Source: Ilyomonas sp965214235
GTDB taxonomy: Bacteria > Bacteroidota > Bacteroidia > Chitinophagales > Chitinophagaceae
Reading direction: 5' to 3'
Assembly: GCA_965214235.1 (NCBI GenBank)
Contig: CBDCBH010000003.1
Location: forward strand, 992,001 to 1,056,000
DNA: 64,000 nt
The notes beneath the pieces were generated by a model that worked only from the letters and a program-made list of their open reading frames with translations, made no database searches and was not told the DNA's origin. The position numbers were made by a program, and so were the translations under genes. Below, piece by piece: positions 26,003-35,718 of this stretch (position 1 is its first letter; every line of letters begins with the position of its first letter).

Positions 26003-27001
26003 ATGAGTAAAATTAAAGCAGCCATCACAGCCGTAGGCGGCTATGTTCCACCTGATATATTAACGAATGAAGACCTCTCGAAAATGGTGGATACCAACGA
26101 TGAGTGGATATACGCCCGAACCGGCATAAAAGAACGAAGAATTTTGCGCGGCGAAGGCAAAGCCACCTCTGATTTAGGCGCACCTGCCGTACAGGAAATC
26201 ATTATAAAAAAGAACCTCGATCCCGCAGATATTGAATGTATTATTTGCGCTACCGTTACACCGGATATGTTGTTTCCGGCAACGGCTAATTTGATTTCAA
26301 AAAAGGTTGGCGCAACCAATGCTTTCGGGTACGATATCAGCGCAGCGTGCAGCGGTTTTTTATTTGCCCTAAGCACCGGCGCCGCGTTTATTGAAAGCGG
26401 GCGTTACACTAAAGTAGTTGTAGTAGGCGCCGACAAAATGAGCTCAATTGTTGATTATACAGACCGTACTACCTGCATCCTGTTTGGTGATGGCGGCGGT
26501 GCGGTTTTGTTAGAGCCTGCCACCGATGGAACCGGCTTGCAGGATAGCGTTTTAAAAACCGATGGCAACGGTGCCAACTATCTTCGCATGGTTGCCGGCG
26601 GCTCGTACAAACCGGCTTCCATTGAAACGGTAACAAGTAAAGAGCATTATATTTATCAGGAAGGAAAAACAGTTTTCAGACATGCCGTTAAAGGCATGGC
26701 CGATGTTTCGGAAGAAGTTTTAAAAAGAAATCACCTTACGGGAAATGATATTGCATGGCTCGTTCCCCACCAGGCAAATCTCCGCATTATTCAGGCAACA
26801 GCCGACCGCATCAATCTGCCAATGGAAAAAGTAATGATAAACATTGAGCGGTACGGAAACACAACAGCAGCCACCATTCCGCTTTGTTTGTGGGATTGGG
26901 AAAAAGAATTAAAAAAAGGCGATAACTTAGTGCTGGCGGCGTTCGGCGGCGGCTTTACCTGGGGTGCAACATGGCTTATCTGGAATTATGACGGTAAATA
27001 A
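26003..27001 (+). CDS. fabH: Beta-ketoacyl-ACP synthase III
   Basis: 332 residues from ATG 26003 (MSKIKAAITAVGGYVPP). The catalytic triad is visible: Cys in DISAACSGFLFAL, His in WLVPHQANLRI, and Asn in ERYGNTTAATIP. FabH condenses an acyl-CoA starter with malonyl-ACP to begin fatty-acid synthesis. The upstream in-frame extension to 25928 overlaps the predicted promoter and is rejected. The following lipoprotein gene starts 25 bases downstream. Confidence 0.94.
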   Translation: MSKIKAAITAVGGYVPPDILTNEDLSKMVDTNDEWIYARTGIKERRILRGEGKATSDLGAPAVQEIIIKKNLDPADIECIICATVTPDMLFPATANLISKKVGATNAFGYDISAACSGFLFALSTGAAFIESGRYTKVVVVGADKMSSIVDYTDRTTCILFGDGGGAVLLEPATDGTGLQDSVLKTDGNGANYLRMVAGGSYKPASIETVTSKEHYIYQEGKTVFRHAVKGMADVSEEVLKRNHLTGNDIAWLVPHQANLRIIQATADRINLPMEKVMINIERYGNTTAATIPLCLWDWEKELKKGDNLVLAAFGGGFTWGATWLIWNYDGK

Positions 27002-27026
27002 ATTTGGCAATCGCTATAAGCAAAGC

Positions 27027-27617
27027 ATGTTTTTATATAGAAAGATATTTGCCGTTTTTATTTACTCCATTTTATTGCTATCCTGTGGCAATAACAAAGC
27101 AAAAGAAACTACCGAAAAACCGGATGGCGCTTCTGTTTTTTATCCCATCAACAACTACATCCGCCAGCAAATAAAAGATGTGGATACAACGCCTTATTTT
27201 TTATACCGGCTTTCCCTAATCAATCATAAAAAAGATTCTTCGGTAATTGACAGGGCAACGTTTGATGCGCAAATGAAAGCCTTTTTATTGCCCGAATTAG
27301 AAGATAAAAATTTTCGGGCCAACTTTACCGAATCGGTGTTTGACGATGAAAGCACAGGCAGCATTACACTTACCTATTCGGCTAAAAATAAAAACGGCAT
27401 TGTGCAAAATGCAAGTGTGTTGCTGGATAAAGAAACCCAAAAAGTAAAATGGATTTTCATCAATACGTTAAGCAGTAATGCCGATAGCACAGTAATTCAG
27501 CGCATTGGCTGGAAGGGCGATAAAAGCTGTTATATCAATCAGGATATTACTTACCCAACCAATCCTGAAACCCAACGCCAGCTACGCTTTGTGTGGAACG
27601 ATAAGGAGCAGGAATGA
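27027..27617 (+). CDS. Lipoprotein of unknown function
   Basis: 196 residues from ATG 27027, chosen because it gives a clean lipoprotein signal (MFLYRKIFAVFIYSILLLSC, Cys20). Two upstream in-frame starts would overlap fabH. The mature part is alpha/beta with no recognised motif (NNYIRQQIKDVDTTPYFLYR, VKWIFINTLSSNADSTVIQR). It lies 25 bases after fabH, so probably the same transcript. Function unknown. Confidence 0.75.
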   Translation: MFLYRKIFAVFIYSILLLSCGNNKAKETTEKPDGASVFYPINNYIRQQIKDVDTTPYFLYRLSLINHKKDSSVIDRATFDAQMKAFLLPELEDKNFRANFTESVFDDESTGSITLTYSAKNKNGIVQNASVLLDKETQKVKWIFINTLSSNADSTVIQRIGWKGDKSCYINQDITYPTNPETQRQLRFVWNDKEQE

Positions 27618-27628
27618 GTAACTATTTT

Positions 27629-27757
27629 TTAAATTGGGCAAACCAATTTTAGCAATTGCATTCTTTGCTCCTGCACTTTTTCGGGGAACAGAAGTACATT
27701 GCAATACTTGTTAAGTCTTGTATCAATAACTGCCTGAGTAGGTTTGTTTTTACTCAT
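27629..27757 (-). CDS. possible 42-residue small protein
   Basis: ATG at 27757, stop at 27629-27631. The start MSKNKPTQAV is preceded by AGGAAG about 10 bases upstream, which is unusual here, since few genes in this window have a Shine-Dalgarno. The composition (NKYCNVLLFPEKVQEQRMQL) looks protein-like, and the same frame continues some 20 codons upstream before a stop, so it could also be a gene remnant. Its first codons contain one copy of the AAAAACAAAC word. No family recognised; it could be chance. Confidence 0.28.
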   Translation of the reverse strand: MSKNKPTQAVIDTRLNKYCNVLLFPEKVQEQRMQLLKLVCPI

Positions 27758-27955
27758 TTTTTTAAGTCTTCCTATCTCAAATTCAAATAAACCTTTTGTG
27801 TGTTTGCGCTATAAAGTTGTAATACTTTTAAAAGACTTCAGACGTTTATATCCTTTTGCATCCCTTGCTTTACTTTTATTATTCTGTCATAAGTTACTTT
27901 TTAGCTTCTTTTTTGCTACAAATTTTCGCAAAGAGAAATACATTTGTAAGCATCT
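27758..27955. other. uvrC upstream region
   Basis: A/T-rich, no further gene seen. TACATTTG at 27939-27946 is a candidate -7 box for uvrC, with a TTG at 27913-27915, but the 23-base spacing is long and the implied leader would be almost absent. Confidence 0.4.
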
Positions 27956-29761
27956 ATGACACCCGCAGAATTTCAAAACATTGCACCTACTTTGCCCCAT
28001 CAACCTGGCATTTATAAATACTTCGATGCTGCCGGAACTCTCTTATACGTTGGCAAGGCGAAAGACCTTCGCAAGCGGGTATCGTCTTACTTCACCAAAA
28101 CCCTGGGCGTTAGTTATAAAACGCATGAGTTGGTGCAACGCATTCATCGCATTGAATTCACGATTGTAAATAGTGAACAGGATGCGTTTTTGTTAGAGAA
28201 CAGTTTAATAAAACAATTTCAGCCGATGTTCAACATCAACCTGAAAGATGATAAAACGTATCCTTACATCGTCATTAAAAAAGAACCTTTTCCACGCATT
28301 TTTTTAACGCGAACCAAGTATCATGATGGCTCAGAATATTTGGGTCCGTTTACTTCTACCGGCAAGGTAAGAGAGCTGTTAAGTTTTATCCGGCAAAACA
28401 TTCCGTTGCGCACTTGCAAGCTGCCGTTAACGCCAACAAATATTGCCAAAAACAAATTCAAAGTTTGTTTGGAATATCATCTTGGCAATTGCAAAGGACC
28501 TTGCCAGGCATATCAAACATTAGAAGATTATAACCATGGCATTGGGCAAATTAAGCAAATACTAAAAGGCAATGTATCGCCGGTAATTCAAACTTTTAAA
28601 AGCCAGATGGCGAACTATGCAATGAACATGCAGTTTGAAAAAGCAGAGCTGATGAAGAAGAAGGTAGAGCATTTGGAAAACTATCAGGCGCGTTCTGTTG
28701 TGGTAAGTTCGCACCTGCACAATGTGGATGTATTTTCTATTTTAAAAGAAGATGCAACGGCTTATGTAAATTACCTGATGGTGCAGAATGGAACCATTGT
28801 ACAAACTCATACTGTTGAGTTGGATGTGAAGCTGGAAGAAAGCGATGAAGAAGTGCTTTCTTTTGCAGTGAGTAACCTTCGCGAAACCTTTAACAGCTTA
28901 GCTTCTGAAGTGGTGGTGCCATTTGAAATTGATTTGCCTAACGATATAATCATTACTGTTCCAAAAGCCGGTGATAAAAAGAAGTTGCTTGAACTGTCTT
29001 TAAAAAATGTAAACTATTTTAAAGATGAATTGCGCAGGAAGAAATCGTTGCAATTACAAACCTTTACCGAGAAGAAACGAAAAGATGTACTGTATCAGTT
29101 GCAGGAAGATTTACAACTGTCCGAACTGCCCGTGCACATTGAATGTTTTGATAACTCTAATTTAGGAGGAAGTTATCCCGTGTCGGCAATGGTTTGTTTT
29201 AAAAACGGCATTCCCAGTAATGATGATTACCGGCATTACAACGTGAAAACGGTGCAAGGCATCAACGATTTTGCTACGATGAAAGAAGTGGTGTACCGGC
29301 GTTATAAACGTTTGGTAGAGGAAGAAAAAGCGTTACCGCAATTGGTGATTATTGATGGTGGAAAAGGGCAGTTAAGCAGCGCAATGGAAAGCATTAAAGA
29401 CCTGGGTTTGATTGGTGCAATGACGGTAATTGGCTTGGCAAAAAATGAAGAAGAAATTTTCTTTCCCGGCGATAGCCAATCTATCAAACTGCCCTGGGAT
29501 AGCGAGAGTTTAAAACTCATTCGCCGTGTGCGCGATGAAGTGCATCGCTTCGGTATTACGTTTCACCGGAAGAAGCGTTCTATTGGCACATTTAAAAACG
29601 AACTGGAAGATATTAAAGGCATTGGCAAACAAACGGCTGCCGACCTTTTAAAATCATTCAAATCGGTAAAAAATGTAAAGCAAAAAAACGTTGACGAGCT
29701 ATCGGAAATAGTTGGAAAAGCCAAAGCAAACATTGTGTTTAACCATTACCATACAGTATAA
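27956..29761 (+). CDS. uvrC: Excinuclease ABC subunit C
   Basis: 601 residues. The N-terminal GIY-YIG nuclease is GIYKYFDAAGTLLYVGKAKD (about 18-37), which cuts 3' of the lesion. A UVR helix pair lies near FEKAELMKKKVEHL for UvrB contact. The RNase-H-like second nuclease contains HIECFDNSNLGGSYPV. C-terminal helix-hairpin-helix motifs are seen at LEDIKGIGKQTAADLLKSF. Together these make the dual-incision subunit of nucleotide excision repair. Complete and unbroken. Confidence 0.96.
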   Translation: MTPAEFQNIAPTLPHQPGIYKYFDAAGTLLYVGKAKDLRKRVSSYFTKTLGVSYKTHELVQRIHRIEFTIVNSEQDAFLLENSLIKQFQPMFNINLKDDKTYPYIVIKKEPFPRIFLTRTKYHDGSEYLGPFTSTGKVRELLSFIRQNIPLRTCKLPLTPTNIAKNKFKVCLEYHLGNCKGPCQAYQTLEDYNHGIGQIKQILKGNVSPVIQTFKSQMANYAMNMQFEKAELMKKKVEHLENYQARSVVVSSHLHNVDVFSILKEDATAYVNYLMVQNGTIVQTHTVELDVKLEESDEEVLSFAVSNLRETFNSLASEVVVPFEIDLPNDIIITVPKAGDKKKLLELSLKNVNYFKDELRRKKSLQLQTFTEKKRKDVLYQLQEDLQLSELPVHIECFDNSNLGGSYPVSAMVCFKNGIPSNDDYRHYNVKTVQGINDFATMKEVVYRRYKRLVEEEKALPQLVIIDGGKGQLSSAMESIKDLGLIGAMTVIGLAKNEEEIFFPGDSQSIKLPWDSESLKLIRRVRDEVHRFGITFHRKKRSIGTFKNELEDIKGIGKQTAADLLKSFKSVKNVKQKNVDELSEIVGKAKANIVFNHYHTV

Positions 29762-29769
29762 AATAAAAA

Positions 29770-29800
29770 GGGGGCCAGGATAAAAATCCAACCCCGTTTT
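29770..29800 (+). terminator. imperfect hairpin after uvrC
   Basis: A GGGG...AGGAT / ATCC...CCCC stem with an A-rich loop and two mismatched bases on each side, followed by GTTTT. It lies 9 bases after the uvrC stop. Position supports a terminator although the stem is imperfect. Confidence 0.5.
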
Positions 29801-29977
29801 AAAATCCAATATCCTTTGAAAAACCGCTGCAAATATAGAGGTTCTAATCTACTTTCCATTTTGGGGAAAGCAAATAATTTTACTCGGTTTTGTTTTTATG
29901 ATAATCTAAACGATTGGCTTTATTTATTTTCTTCTGCCCTTCAAACTTGCCGACTTACAGACTTTCTATCTGCCTAA

Positions 29978-30730
29978 CTATCCTTTAAACGTGTAATACG
30001 AATTTGCCTGCGCCAAACAGGTAACTACAACATCGTCAATGCAAACATGCGGCGGCAAAGTGGCGCAATAGAAAACCACACCGGCTACATCTTCGGCTTG
30101 CAAAGGTTGGTAGCCTTCATAAACGGCAGCCGCTTTTGTATCGTCACCTTTAAACCGCACGTTGCTAAATTCTGTATCTGCCGCGCCGGGATGCACGGCG
30201 GTTACTTTTATTTTATGAGGCAATAAATCTATTCGCTGCGCTTTGCTAATTGCTTCCACAGCCGATTTTGTAGCGCAATAAATATTTCCGTTTTGATACA
30301 CTTCTTTCGCCGCCGTTGAACCAATGTTGATGATATGCCCTTTCTTGTTTTGTATCATAAAAGGAAGAACGGCTTTGGATACATACAGCAACCCTTTTAC
30401 GTTGGTGTTTATCATGGTTTCCCAATCGTCGAGCGAGGCTTCATCAAAAGGTTCTCTGCCCAATGCAAGACCTGCATTGTTCACCAGCACATCAATGTCT
30501 TTCCACTCATCAGGCAGCTTTTGTATTGTTATAAAAACGGCTTCCCTATTTTGCACATCAAACACTAATGGCAACACTTTTACGCCGTGTTGCTCAGTTA
30601 GTTCTTTGTATAAATCCTGCAGGCGGTCGGCTCTTCTGCCGGTGATAATACAATTCCATTTTTGCGAAGCGAATGCTTGGGCAATGGCTTCTCCAAATCC
30701 TGATGTTGCGCCGGTGATGAAAACTGTCAT
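29978..30730 (-). CDS. SDR-family oxidoreductase (YdfG-like)
   Basis: 250 residues from ATG 30730 (MTVFITGATSGFGEAIAQAF, the glycine-rich NADP loop). NNAGLALGREPF is the NNAG motif. The active-site Ser, Tyr and Lys are in INIGSTAAKEVYQNGNIYCATK-type order (Ser then YxxxK). TGRR after the second strand suggests NADP preference. Closest in character to YdfG-type 3-hydroxy acid/serine dehydrogenases. The longer frame to 30778 is rejected because it overlaps the next gene and lacks conservation. Confidence 0.88.
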   Translation of the reverse strand: MTVFITGATSGFGEAIAQAFASQKWNCIITGRRADRLQDLYKELTEQHGVKVLPLVFDVQNREAVFITIQKLPDEWKDIDVLVNNAGLALGREPFDEASLDDWETMINTNVKGLLYVSKAVLPFMIQNKKGHIINIGSTAAKEVYQNGNIYCATKSAVEAISKAQRIDLLPHKIKVTAVHPGAADTEFSNVRFKGDDTKAAAVYEGYQPLQAEDVAGVVFYCATLPPHVCIDDVVVTCLAQANSYYTFKG

Positions 30731-30764
30731 AGGTTTTTGTTGAGGTTCATTTTTTATAAGCAAA

Positions 30765-31625
30765 TCAATTGTGATCAATCATCGTGAGCTTTACACCATA
30801 TCCGTTGTAAAAATAATTGGTTAACAGAGTATCACAAGTAATGGTATTCCCTGAAATTTTCATGATTGAATCACAATTTTGTGTATTGCAATCAATAGAA
30901 GTTGTGTCACACACATTGTTTTTACATTGAATCCGTTGGCAATTAGTTAAGGTTATAGAAGGCTGATACTCCCAATCTAAAATATCCTGATAAATTTTAC
31001 CAATATTCTTTGCATATACTTCATATCCTTTAGCATAAGTAGCATATCCATATTTGTAAAAAGGTTCATTTTTTAATGAATCAAAAGACATAACAGTTAC
31101 CGTACTATCAAATGTTTGGTTATTAATGGCAAAAGACTTTTGTAAATCTTTATAAGAATATACCCATTTCTGAAAATCAGAGTTAACGAAATAAGGTGGG
31201 TAACTTAAATAACTATTACCCATCCATGTTTTTCCGGCAACAACAGGATTTACCATTTTTACTATTCTAAGATTGTTTTCAACAAATTCAAAATCATTCT
31301 CCGCAGGTGTAGCCATGAATGTATTGATTGGCATCCACTGATTTCCGTCGAACTGATAACGAACAACCCGGTAACTAAGCCGGTTTAAATTATCAGTAAT
31401 CTGTGCTTCAACAGAATCTTTAACTGTGTAAGTGTGAATGTCAAATCCGGTTCCAAAACTTTCAAGAACGGTTGAATCTAACCTGTAAGTAATATACTTT
31501 CCAACACTTAATGCTGCATAGTTTTGGTATTGATTATAATGCTCTTTCTCAACCTTTTTTTTGCAGTCAAATAGAAATGTGCATATCAAAAAAAGAAAAC
31601 TCAATTTGATGATTCGTCTACTCAT
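30765..31625 (-). CDS. Lipoprotein of unknown function with a Cys-rich segment
   Basis: 286 residues. The signal MSRRIIKLSFLFLICTFLFD is followed by Cys21, then KKKVEKEH. The core has repeated beta segments (YITYRLDSTVLESFG, SYRVVRYQFDGNQW). Between residues about 230 and 265 six Cys cluster (from NCQRIQCKNNVC to CNTQNCDS), which is unusual for a Bacteroidota lipoprotein and could be disulfide-linked or metal-binding. No family recognised. It precedes the SDR gene by 34 bases on the same strand. Confidence 0.75.
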   Translation of the reverse strand: MSRRIIKLSFLFLICTFLFDCKKKVEKEHYNQYQNYAALSVGKYITYRLDSTVLESFGTGFDIHTYTVKDSVEAQITDNLNRLSYRVVRYQFDGNQWMPINTFMATPAENDFEFVENNLRIVKMVNPVVAGKTWMGNSYLSYPPYFVNSDFQKWVYSYKDLQKSFAINNQTFDSTVTVMSFDSLKNEPFYKYGYATYAKGYEVYAKNIGKIYQDILDWEYQPSITLTNCQRIQCKNNVCDTTSIDCNTQNCDSIMKISGNTITCDTLLTNYFYNGYGVKLTMIDHN

Positions 31626-31733
31626 TAATAAAAAACAGTTATAAATAATTTGAATGTAATTGAATAACTATTTTTCTTAATTTTTATTTGAAGTAACAAA
31701 AACATTTGTTGCATCAGAAAAGAATCAACGCTT

Positions 31734-32873
31734 TTACACCCGCACATAAATCTTTCTTTTGTCTAAAAAGTATCCAACACTCCAGCAGACGAGCATGTAA
31801 AAAACAGCTTGCAAAAACGAACCTAAATAAGGTGTTGCATAACTAAAAACGTTTAGAAACAACCAACCGTACAAGGAAACATGCGGTTGCGGTTGTATCA
31901 TGTACATCATGGTTACCAACAGTTCAGACAACAGATAGATGAAGAGCGGGTTTCTGCCAAACACCTGGAAAAAGTAAGTCCACTTTTGGTTGCCGCGAAA
32001 GTCAACAATGTAAATGATGAGGGATAAAATCATGCAATCCAAAGCCACGGTATGAAGCACAAACGTGCTTGTCCATATTTTTTTATTGATGGGAAATACA
32101 TAGTTCCAGAAGTGTGCAATAATGAGCAAAACAAAACCTGCCAGCAGCAGTTGAGTTAAGCCTTCGGAAGTGTTGCCTTTGCGGCGAATGAACTGCCCTA
32201 CCACATAGCCAGCCACTATGTTTCCGATTGACGGAAGAGTGCTTAAAAACCCTTCAGGATCGAACGGAAAACCTTCGCCCCTGTACAAATGATTGGTGCC
32301 AATGAGCCAGGTATCTAATTTTAAAACGGCATTGTTATGAATGCTGAACGGGTCGCCGGCATCTCCAAAATAATACATCACAATCCAGTATAAAAACAAA
32401 ATGATGCAAGTGATGATAACGGTAGTTCTTGTTTTAAAAAAATACAACATCAGCGAAGCAAAACCATACGCTAATGCAATGCGCTGCAACACGCCAAAAA
32501 CACGGGTATTAGAAAAAGGATTTGCTACAAGATGCCCCGTTGCATCGGCATGAAAAAACGGGAACCAGTACATTAAAAAGCCAAGTAGAAAAATAAGAAT
32601 CGTACGCTTGAAAATCTTACCCAGCACATATCCTGTTGATTTATCCTGCCATTTTATCATTGCAAAACTCATGGCATTGCCAACCGCAAACATGAAAGAA
32701 GGAAACACCAAATCGGTTGGCGTAAAGCCATCCCACACAGCATGTTTCAAAGGCGCAAATGTGGTGGCACCATTGCCGGCTGTGTTCACAATAATCATAA
32801 AACAAATGGTAAGTCCACGAAACACATCAAGCGAAGTAAAACGTTGGTGAGGAGCAGTTGTAATAGCAGCCAT
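31734..32873 (-). CDS. Heparan-alpha-glucosaminide N-acetyltransferase-like membrane acyltransferase (DUF1624/DUF5009 family)
   Basis: 379 residues with about ten membrane helices. The N-terminal RFTSLDVFRGLTICFMIIVN carries the DxxRG motif of this family. WDGFTPTDLVFPSFMFAVGN is the second signature, with FGRNPLFIYLLSE near the end. Relatives transfer acetyl groups across membranes onto amino sugars. The acceptor here is unknown; wall or capsule sugars are possible. Single-gene unit. Confidence 0.87.
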   Translation of the reverse strand: MAAITTAPHQRFTSLDVFRGLTICFMIIVNTAGNGATTFAPLKHAVWDGFTPTDLVFPSFMFAVGNAMSFAMIKWQDKSTGYVLGKIFKRTILIFLLGFLMYWFPFFHADATGHLVANPFSNTRVFGVLQRIALAYGFASLMLYFFKTRTTVIITCIILFLYWIVMYYFGDAGDPFSIHNNAVLKLDTWLIGTNHLYRGEGFPFDPEGFLSTLPSIGNIVAGYVVGQFIRRKGNTSEGLTQLLLAGFVLLIIAHFWNYVFPINKKIWTSTFVLHTVALDCMILSLIIYIVDFRGNQKWTYFFQVFGRNPLFIYLLSELLVTMMYMIQPQPHVSLYGWLFLNVFSYATPYLGSFLQAVFYMLVCWSVGYFLDKRKIYVRV

Positions 32874-32950
32874 ACAATGTAAATTGAAGAACCAAAGTAA
32901 CGGAAAGGCTTTATGTTATTGATAAAGAGTAGAATATTTTTTACCAAATA

Positions 32951-32976
32951 AAAAGCCTCTGCAACCAGAAGCTTTT
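32951..32976 (-). terminator. weak hairpin after the acyl-CoA dehydrogenase gene
   Basis: AAAAGC and GCTTTT arms plus an inner CTG/CAG pair form a mismatched stem followed by T residues on the minus strand, about 105 bases past the acyl-CoA dehydrogenase stop. Tentative. Confidence 0.35.
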
Positions 32977-33080
32977 AACAAAAATGATTTGAACCACAAA
33001 GAACAATAAAAGAAAACTTCGTGTAACTTACTTTCTTCCTGCCTTTGTAGTTCTTCATTATAAAAAAGGAAACAAACTCA

Positions 33081-34874
33081 TTAATAGCAATATTTATTCT
33101 CTTCAATCATCTTATCAGTAATTCTTCTTCTTGCGTCTTTGGTGTTAAAAGGTTCCATTTTGGTAAAGCGTTTTAAGCCAATGTGCATCATGCGCAGTTC
33201 ATCGCCTTCGGCAAAACTGTTGATGGCATCTTTACCTGCTTTGTTAATGCGTTCAGCAGCATCGTATAAAAACGTGTGAACAATGTCTGCCTGTAATGAT
33301 ACCGCTTCTTCACCTCTTGTTTCAGCAAGCTTCATCAGCCGCAGCAAAGCGCTTTCTGCCATGAAAGTTTCAATGGTCATATCGGCAATGTTCATCAATA
33401 CTTCCTGTTCTTTATCTAACTTCATCATCAATTTTTGCACGGCTGCACCAGCTACCAAAAGAATGGCTTTTTTAAAATTGAGAATGTACTTTTTTTCTTT
33501 TGCAAAAGGAGCTTCGTCTTCATTACCAAAATCAGGAATACTCATTAGTTCTTTCGATACGTTGGTAGCAGCCGCCAGTAAATCCAGCTTGCCTTTCATG
33601 GCGCGTTTTAAAGTCATGTCAACAATCAGCAAACGGTTGATTTCATTGGTGCCTTCAAAAATGCGGTTGATGCGGCTATCGCGATAAGCGCGACTGATAA
33701 TGTACTCCGCGCTAAAACCGTTGCCACCGTGAATTTGCACACCTTCATCCACACAAAAATCAAGCGATTCCGAACCGAATACTTTTAAAATGGCACATTC
33801 AATAGCGTACTCTTCAGCAGCCCCAAGCAAAGCATTGTTGGCAGGTGTTCCGCCGCTCATCAATTCCTGCTCTTTATCATCAATCCATTTGGCTGCCCGG
33901 TACACGCCCGACTCCGTTATCCAACTACGAATTGCCATCTCTGCCAGCTTGTGTTTGATGGCTCCAAAACGGGAGATTGAAATTTTAAATTGCTCGCGCG
34001 CTTTGGCGTACTGAACCGACATGGTAGTGGTGTTTTGCGAGGCGCCCGCAACACCTGCCCCTAATTTTAAACGACCAATATTCAGGATGTTGAAGGCAAT
34101 GATATGACCTCGTCCAATTTCGCCAAGCACATTTTCAACCGGCACTTTACAATCCTGAAAATACAGTTGCACCGTTGATGAGCCTTTGAGGCCCATCTTA
34201 TGTTCTTCGGGGCCGTTGGTAAAGCCTTCGTAGCCACGCTCCACAATAAAGGCGGTAAACTTATCACCATCAATTTTTGCAAACACTACAAATACATCGG
34301 CAAAGCCGCCGTTGGTTATCCAGCATTTTTGCCCGTTCAAAATATAATGCCTGCCATCATCACTCAACTTAGCATTGGTTTTTGCGCCCAAAGCATCGCT
34401 GCCGCTGTTGGGTTCGGTAAGTGCATACGCACCCATAAACTCGCCGGTGGTAAGCTTAGTAACATACTTTTGTTTTTGCTCTTCGGTGCCAAAGTACAAA
34501 ATGGGCAAAGTGCCAATGCCTGTGTGCGCGGCAAACGCTACAACAAACGAAAACCCACTCCCTAACGCTTCGTTTACAATGGTTGCGGTAGTAAAATCTT
34601 TTCCTAAACCGCCATATTCTTCCGGTATTGATACGCCAAGCAAACCTTGTGCTCCGGCTTTCTCTAAAATGCTTCGCATTAAGCCAGGCTCCATGTTATC
34701 AATGCGGTCAACAATGGGCAGCACTTCTGTTGAAAGAAACTGGCGGCACATGTCTTTTATCATCAGTTGCTCTTCGGTAAAATCTTCGGCAATAAAAGTT
34801 TCAAAAGGCTGCGATTCTTTCAACAACCATTCGGCTCCTTTTATAGCATTGGTTTGCTTGATTTCAGTATTCAT
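33081..34874 (-). CDS. Acyl-CoA dehydrogenase family protein (long Bacteroidota type)
   Basis: 597 residues, about 200 longer than a classical acyl-CoA dehydrogenase, as is usual for the VLCAD-like form in Bacteroidota. FAD and substrate blocks are EYGGLGKDF, GAYALTEPNSGSDALG, and CWITNGGFADVFVVF. The catalytic base is the Glu in NRIFEGTNEINRLLI. QIHGGNGFSAEY is also present. The C-terminal extension is helical. It oxidises acyl-CoA to enoyl-CoA in fatty acid breakdown, giving electrons to ETF. No other beta-oxidation gene is adjacent. Confidence 0.92.
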   Translation of the reverse strand: MNTEIKQTNAIKGAEWLLKESQPFETFIAEDFTEEQLMIKDMCRQFLSTEVLPIVDRIDNMEPGLMRSILEKAGAQGLLGVSIPEEYGGLGKDFTTATIVNEALGSGFSFVVAFAAHTGIGTLPILYFGTEEQKQKYVTKLTTGEFMGAYALTEPNSGSDALGAKTNAKLSDDGRHYILNGQKCWITNGGFADVFVVFAKIDGDKFTAFIVERGYEGFTNGPEEHKMGLKGSSTVQLYFQDCKVPVENVLGEIGRGHIIAFNILNIGRLKLGAGVAGASQNTTTMSVQYAKAREQFKISISRFGAIKHKLAEMAIRSWITESGVYRAAKWIDDKEQELMSGGTPANNALLGAAEEYAIECAILKVFGSESLDFCVDEGVQIHGGNGFSAEYIISRAYRDSRINRIFEGTNEINRLLIVDMTLKRAMKGKLDLLAAATNVSKELMSIPDFGNEDEAPFAKEKKYILNFKKAILLVAGAAVQKLMMKLDKEQEVLMNIADMTIETFMAESALLRLMKLAETRGEEAVSLQADIVHTFLYDAAERINKAGKDAINSFAEGDELRMMHIGLKRFTKMEPFNTKDARRRITDKMIEENKYCY

Positions 34875-35024
34875 ATCGTTATATATTTTCTGGATAAAGA
34901 AGAACAGGTTTTGTTTTTACAAGAAAAAATAGCAATTAAAAAGTGATGTAAAAACAAACGTTGTACTTCAAAGATAAAGCACTCTTCTCCTTAAAAAATG
35001 AATTGTACAATTTTAATTAAACCT

Positions 35025-35663
35025 TCAGGTTATCGTCCAAACAAGGCTCAACTGTTGCAGCAACATCAGTTGCAAATTCAGGTTTGTTTTTACTGATGAA
35101 TGGTTAAAATCAACCTTCATTTTTTTTTCTTCTATATTAATATTTTGAATGATGATATTTTGTTTGAAATCAATTTTGCCCCTGCCCCACCATTTGTAAA
35201 CCGCTTCCTTGGCACACCAGCATAAGGTGTACAGTTGATGATGCAAAAACAAACGTTTATGGCTGTTTTGAAATCCATTCACATACGTTAATTCATCATT
35301 GCTTAAATACTTATGTTTTACTGTTTCTGTTTTTGGTGAAAACAGCTCAACATCAATCCCACAGGCATTTTCGCGACTAATGATAACCGCCGCATAATTG
35401 CCGCAATGCGAAATGGAAAATTGATATTGGTTGGATAACAAGTACGGCTTTCCGGCTTCATTCAGCAATATTTCTTTGTAAGGAAAATCAAAACATAAAA
35501 CCGACAACAAATATCTTCCTGCTAAATGCTGAAGTCGTTTGTGCGGATGATGAATAGTTTGCTGAAGCCTGATTTTCTTCAAAAAAAAATCTTCATTTTC
35601 CTCTATTTTCCACACACCTAATTTTGTGCTGCCGGCTATATGTTTTTGAAAGAGAAGAGACAA
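35025..35663 (-). CDS. 4'-phosphopantetheinyl transferase superfamily protein
   Basis: 212 residues of the Sfp/AcpT two-lobe type. Motifs are FSISHCGNYAAV, CGIDVELFSP (Mg-binding Asp/Glu) and CWCAKEAVYKWWGRG (catalytic Lys/Glu). It moves phosphopantetheine from CoA to carrier proteins. The C-terminus is longer and less conserved. Divergent from dcd with a short intergenic gap. It could act on fatty-acid ACP or on secondary-metabolite carriers; none of the latter lie in this window. Confidence 0.88.
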   Translation of the reverse strand: MSLLFQKHIAGSTKLGVWKIEENEDFFLKKIRLQQTIHHPHKRLQHLAGRYLLSVLCFDFPYKEILLNEAGKPYLLSNQYQFSISHCGNYAAVIISRENACGIDVELFSPKTETVKHKYLSNDELTYVNGFQNSHKRLFLHHQLYTLCWCAKEAVYKWWGRGKIDFKQNIIIQNINIEEKKMKVDFNHSSVKTNLNLQLMLLQQLSLVWTIT

Positions 35664-35718
35664 AAGAATTTACTGTTTGATTTGCAGATTTACAATTTAT
35701 TTGCAGAAACAGAGCTAC

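Noticed and set aside
26964..27617. Longer start of the lipoprotein after fabH
   Set aside because: It would overlap fabH and bury the lipoprotein signal; ATG 27027 gives a clean signal peptide.
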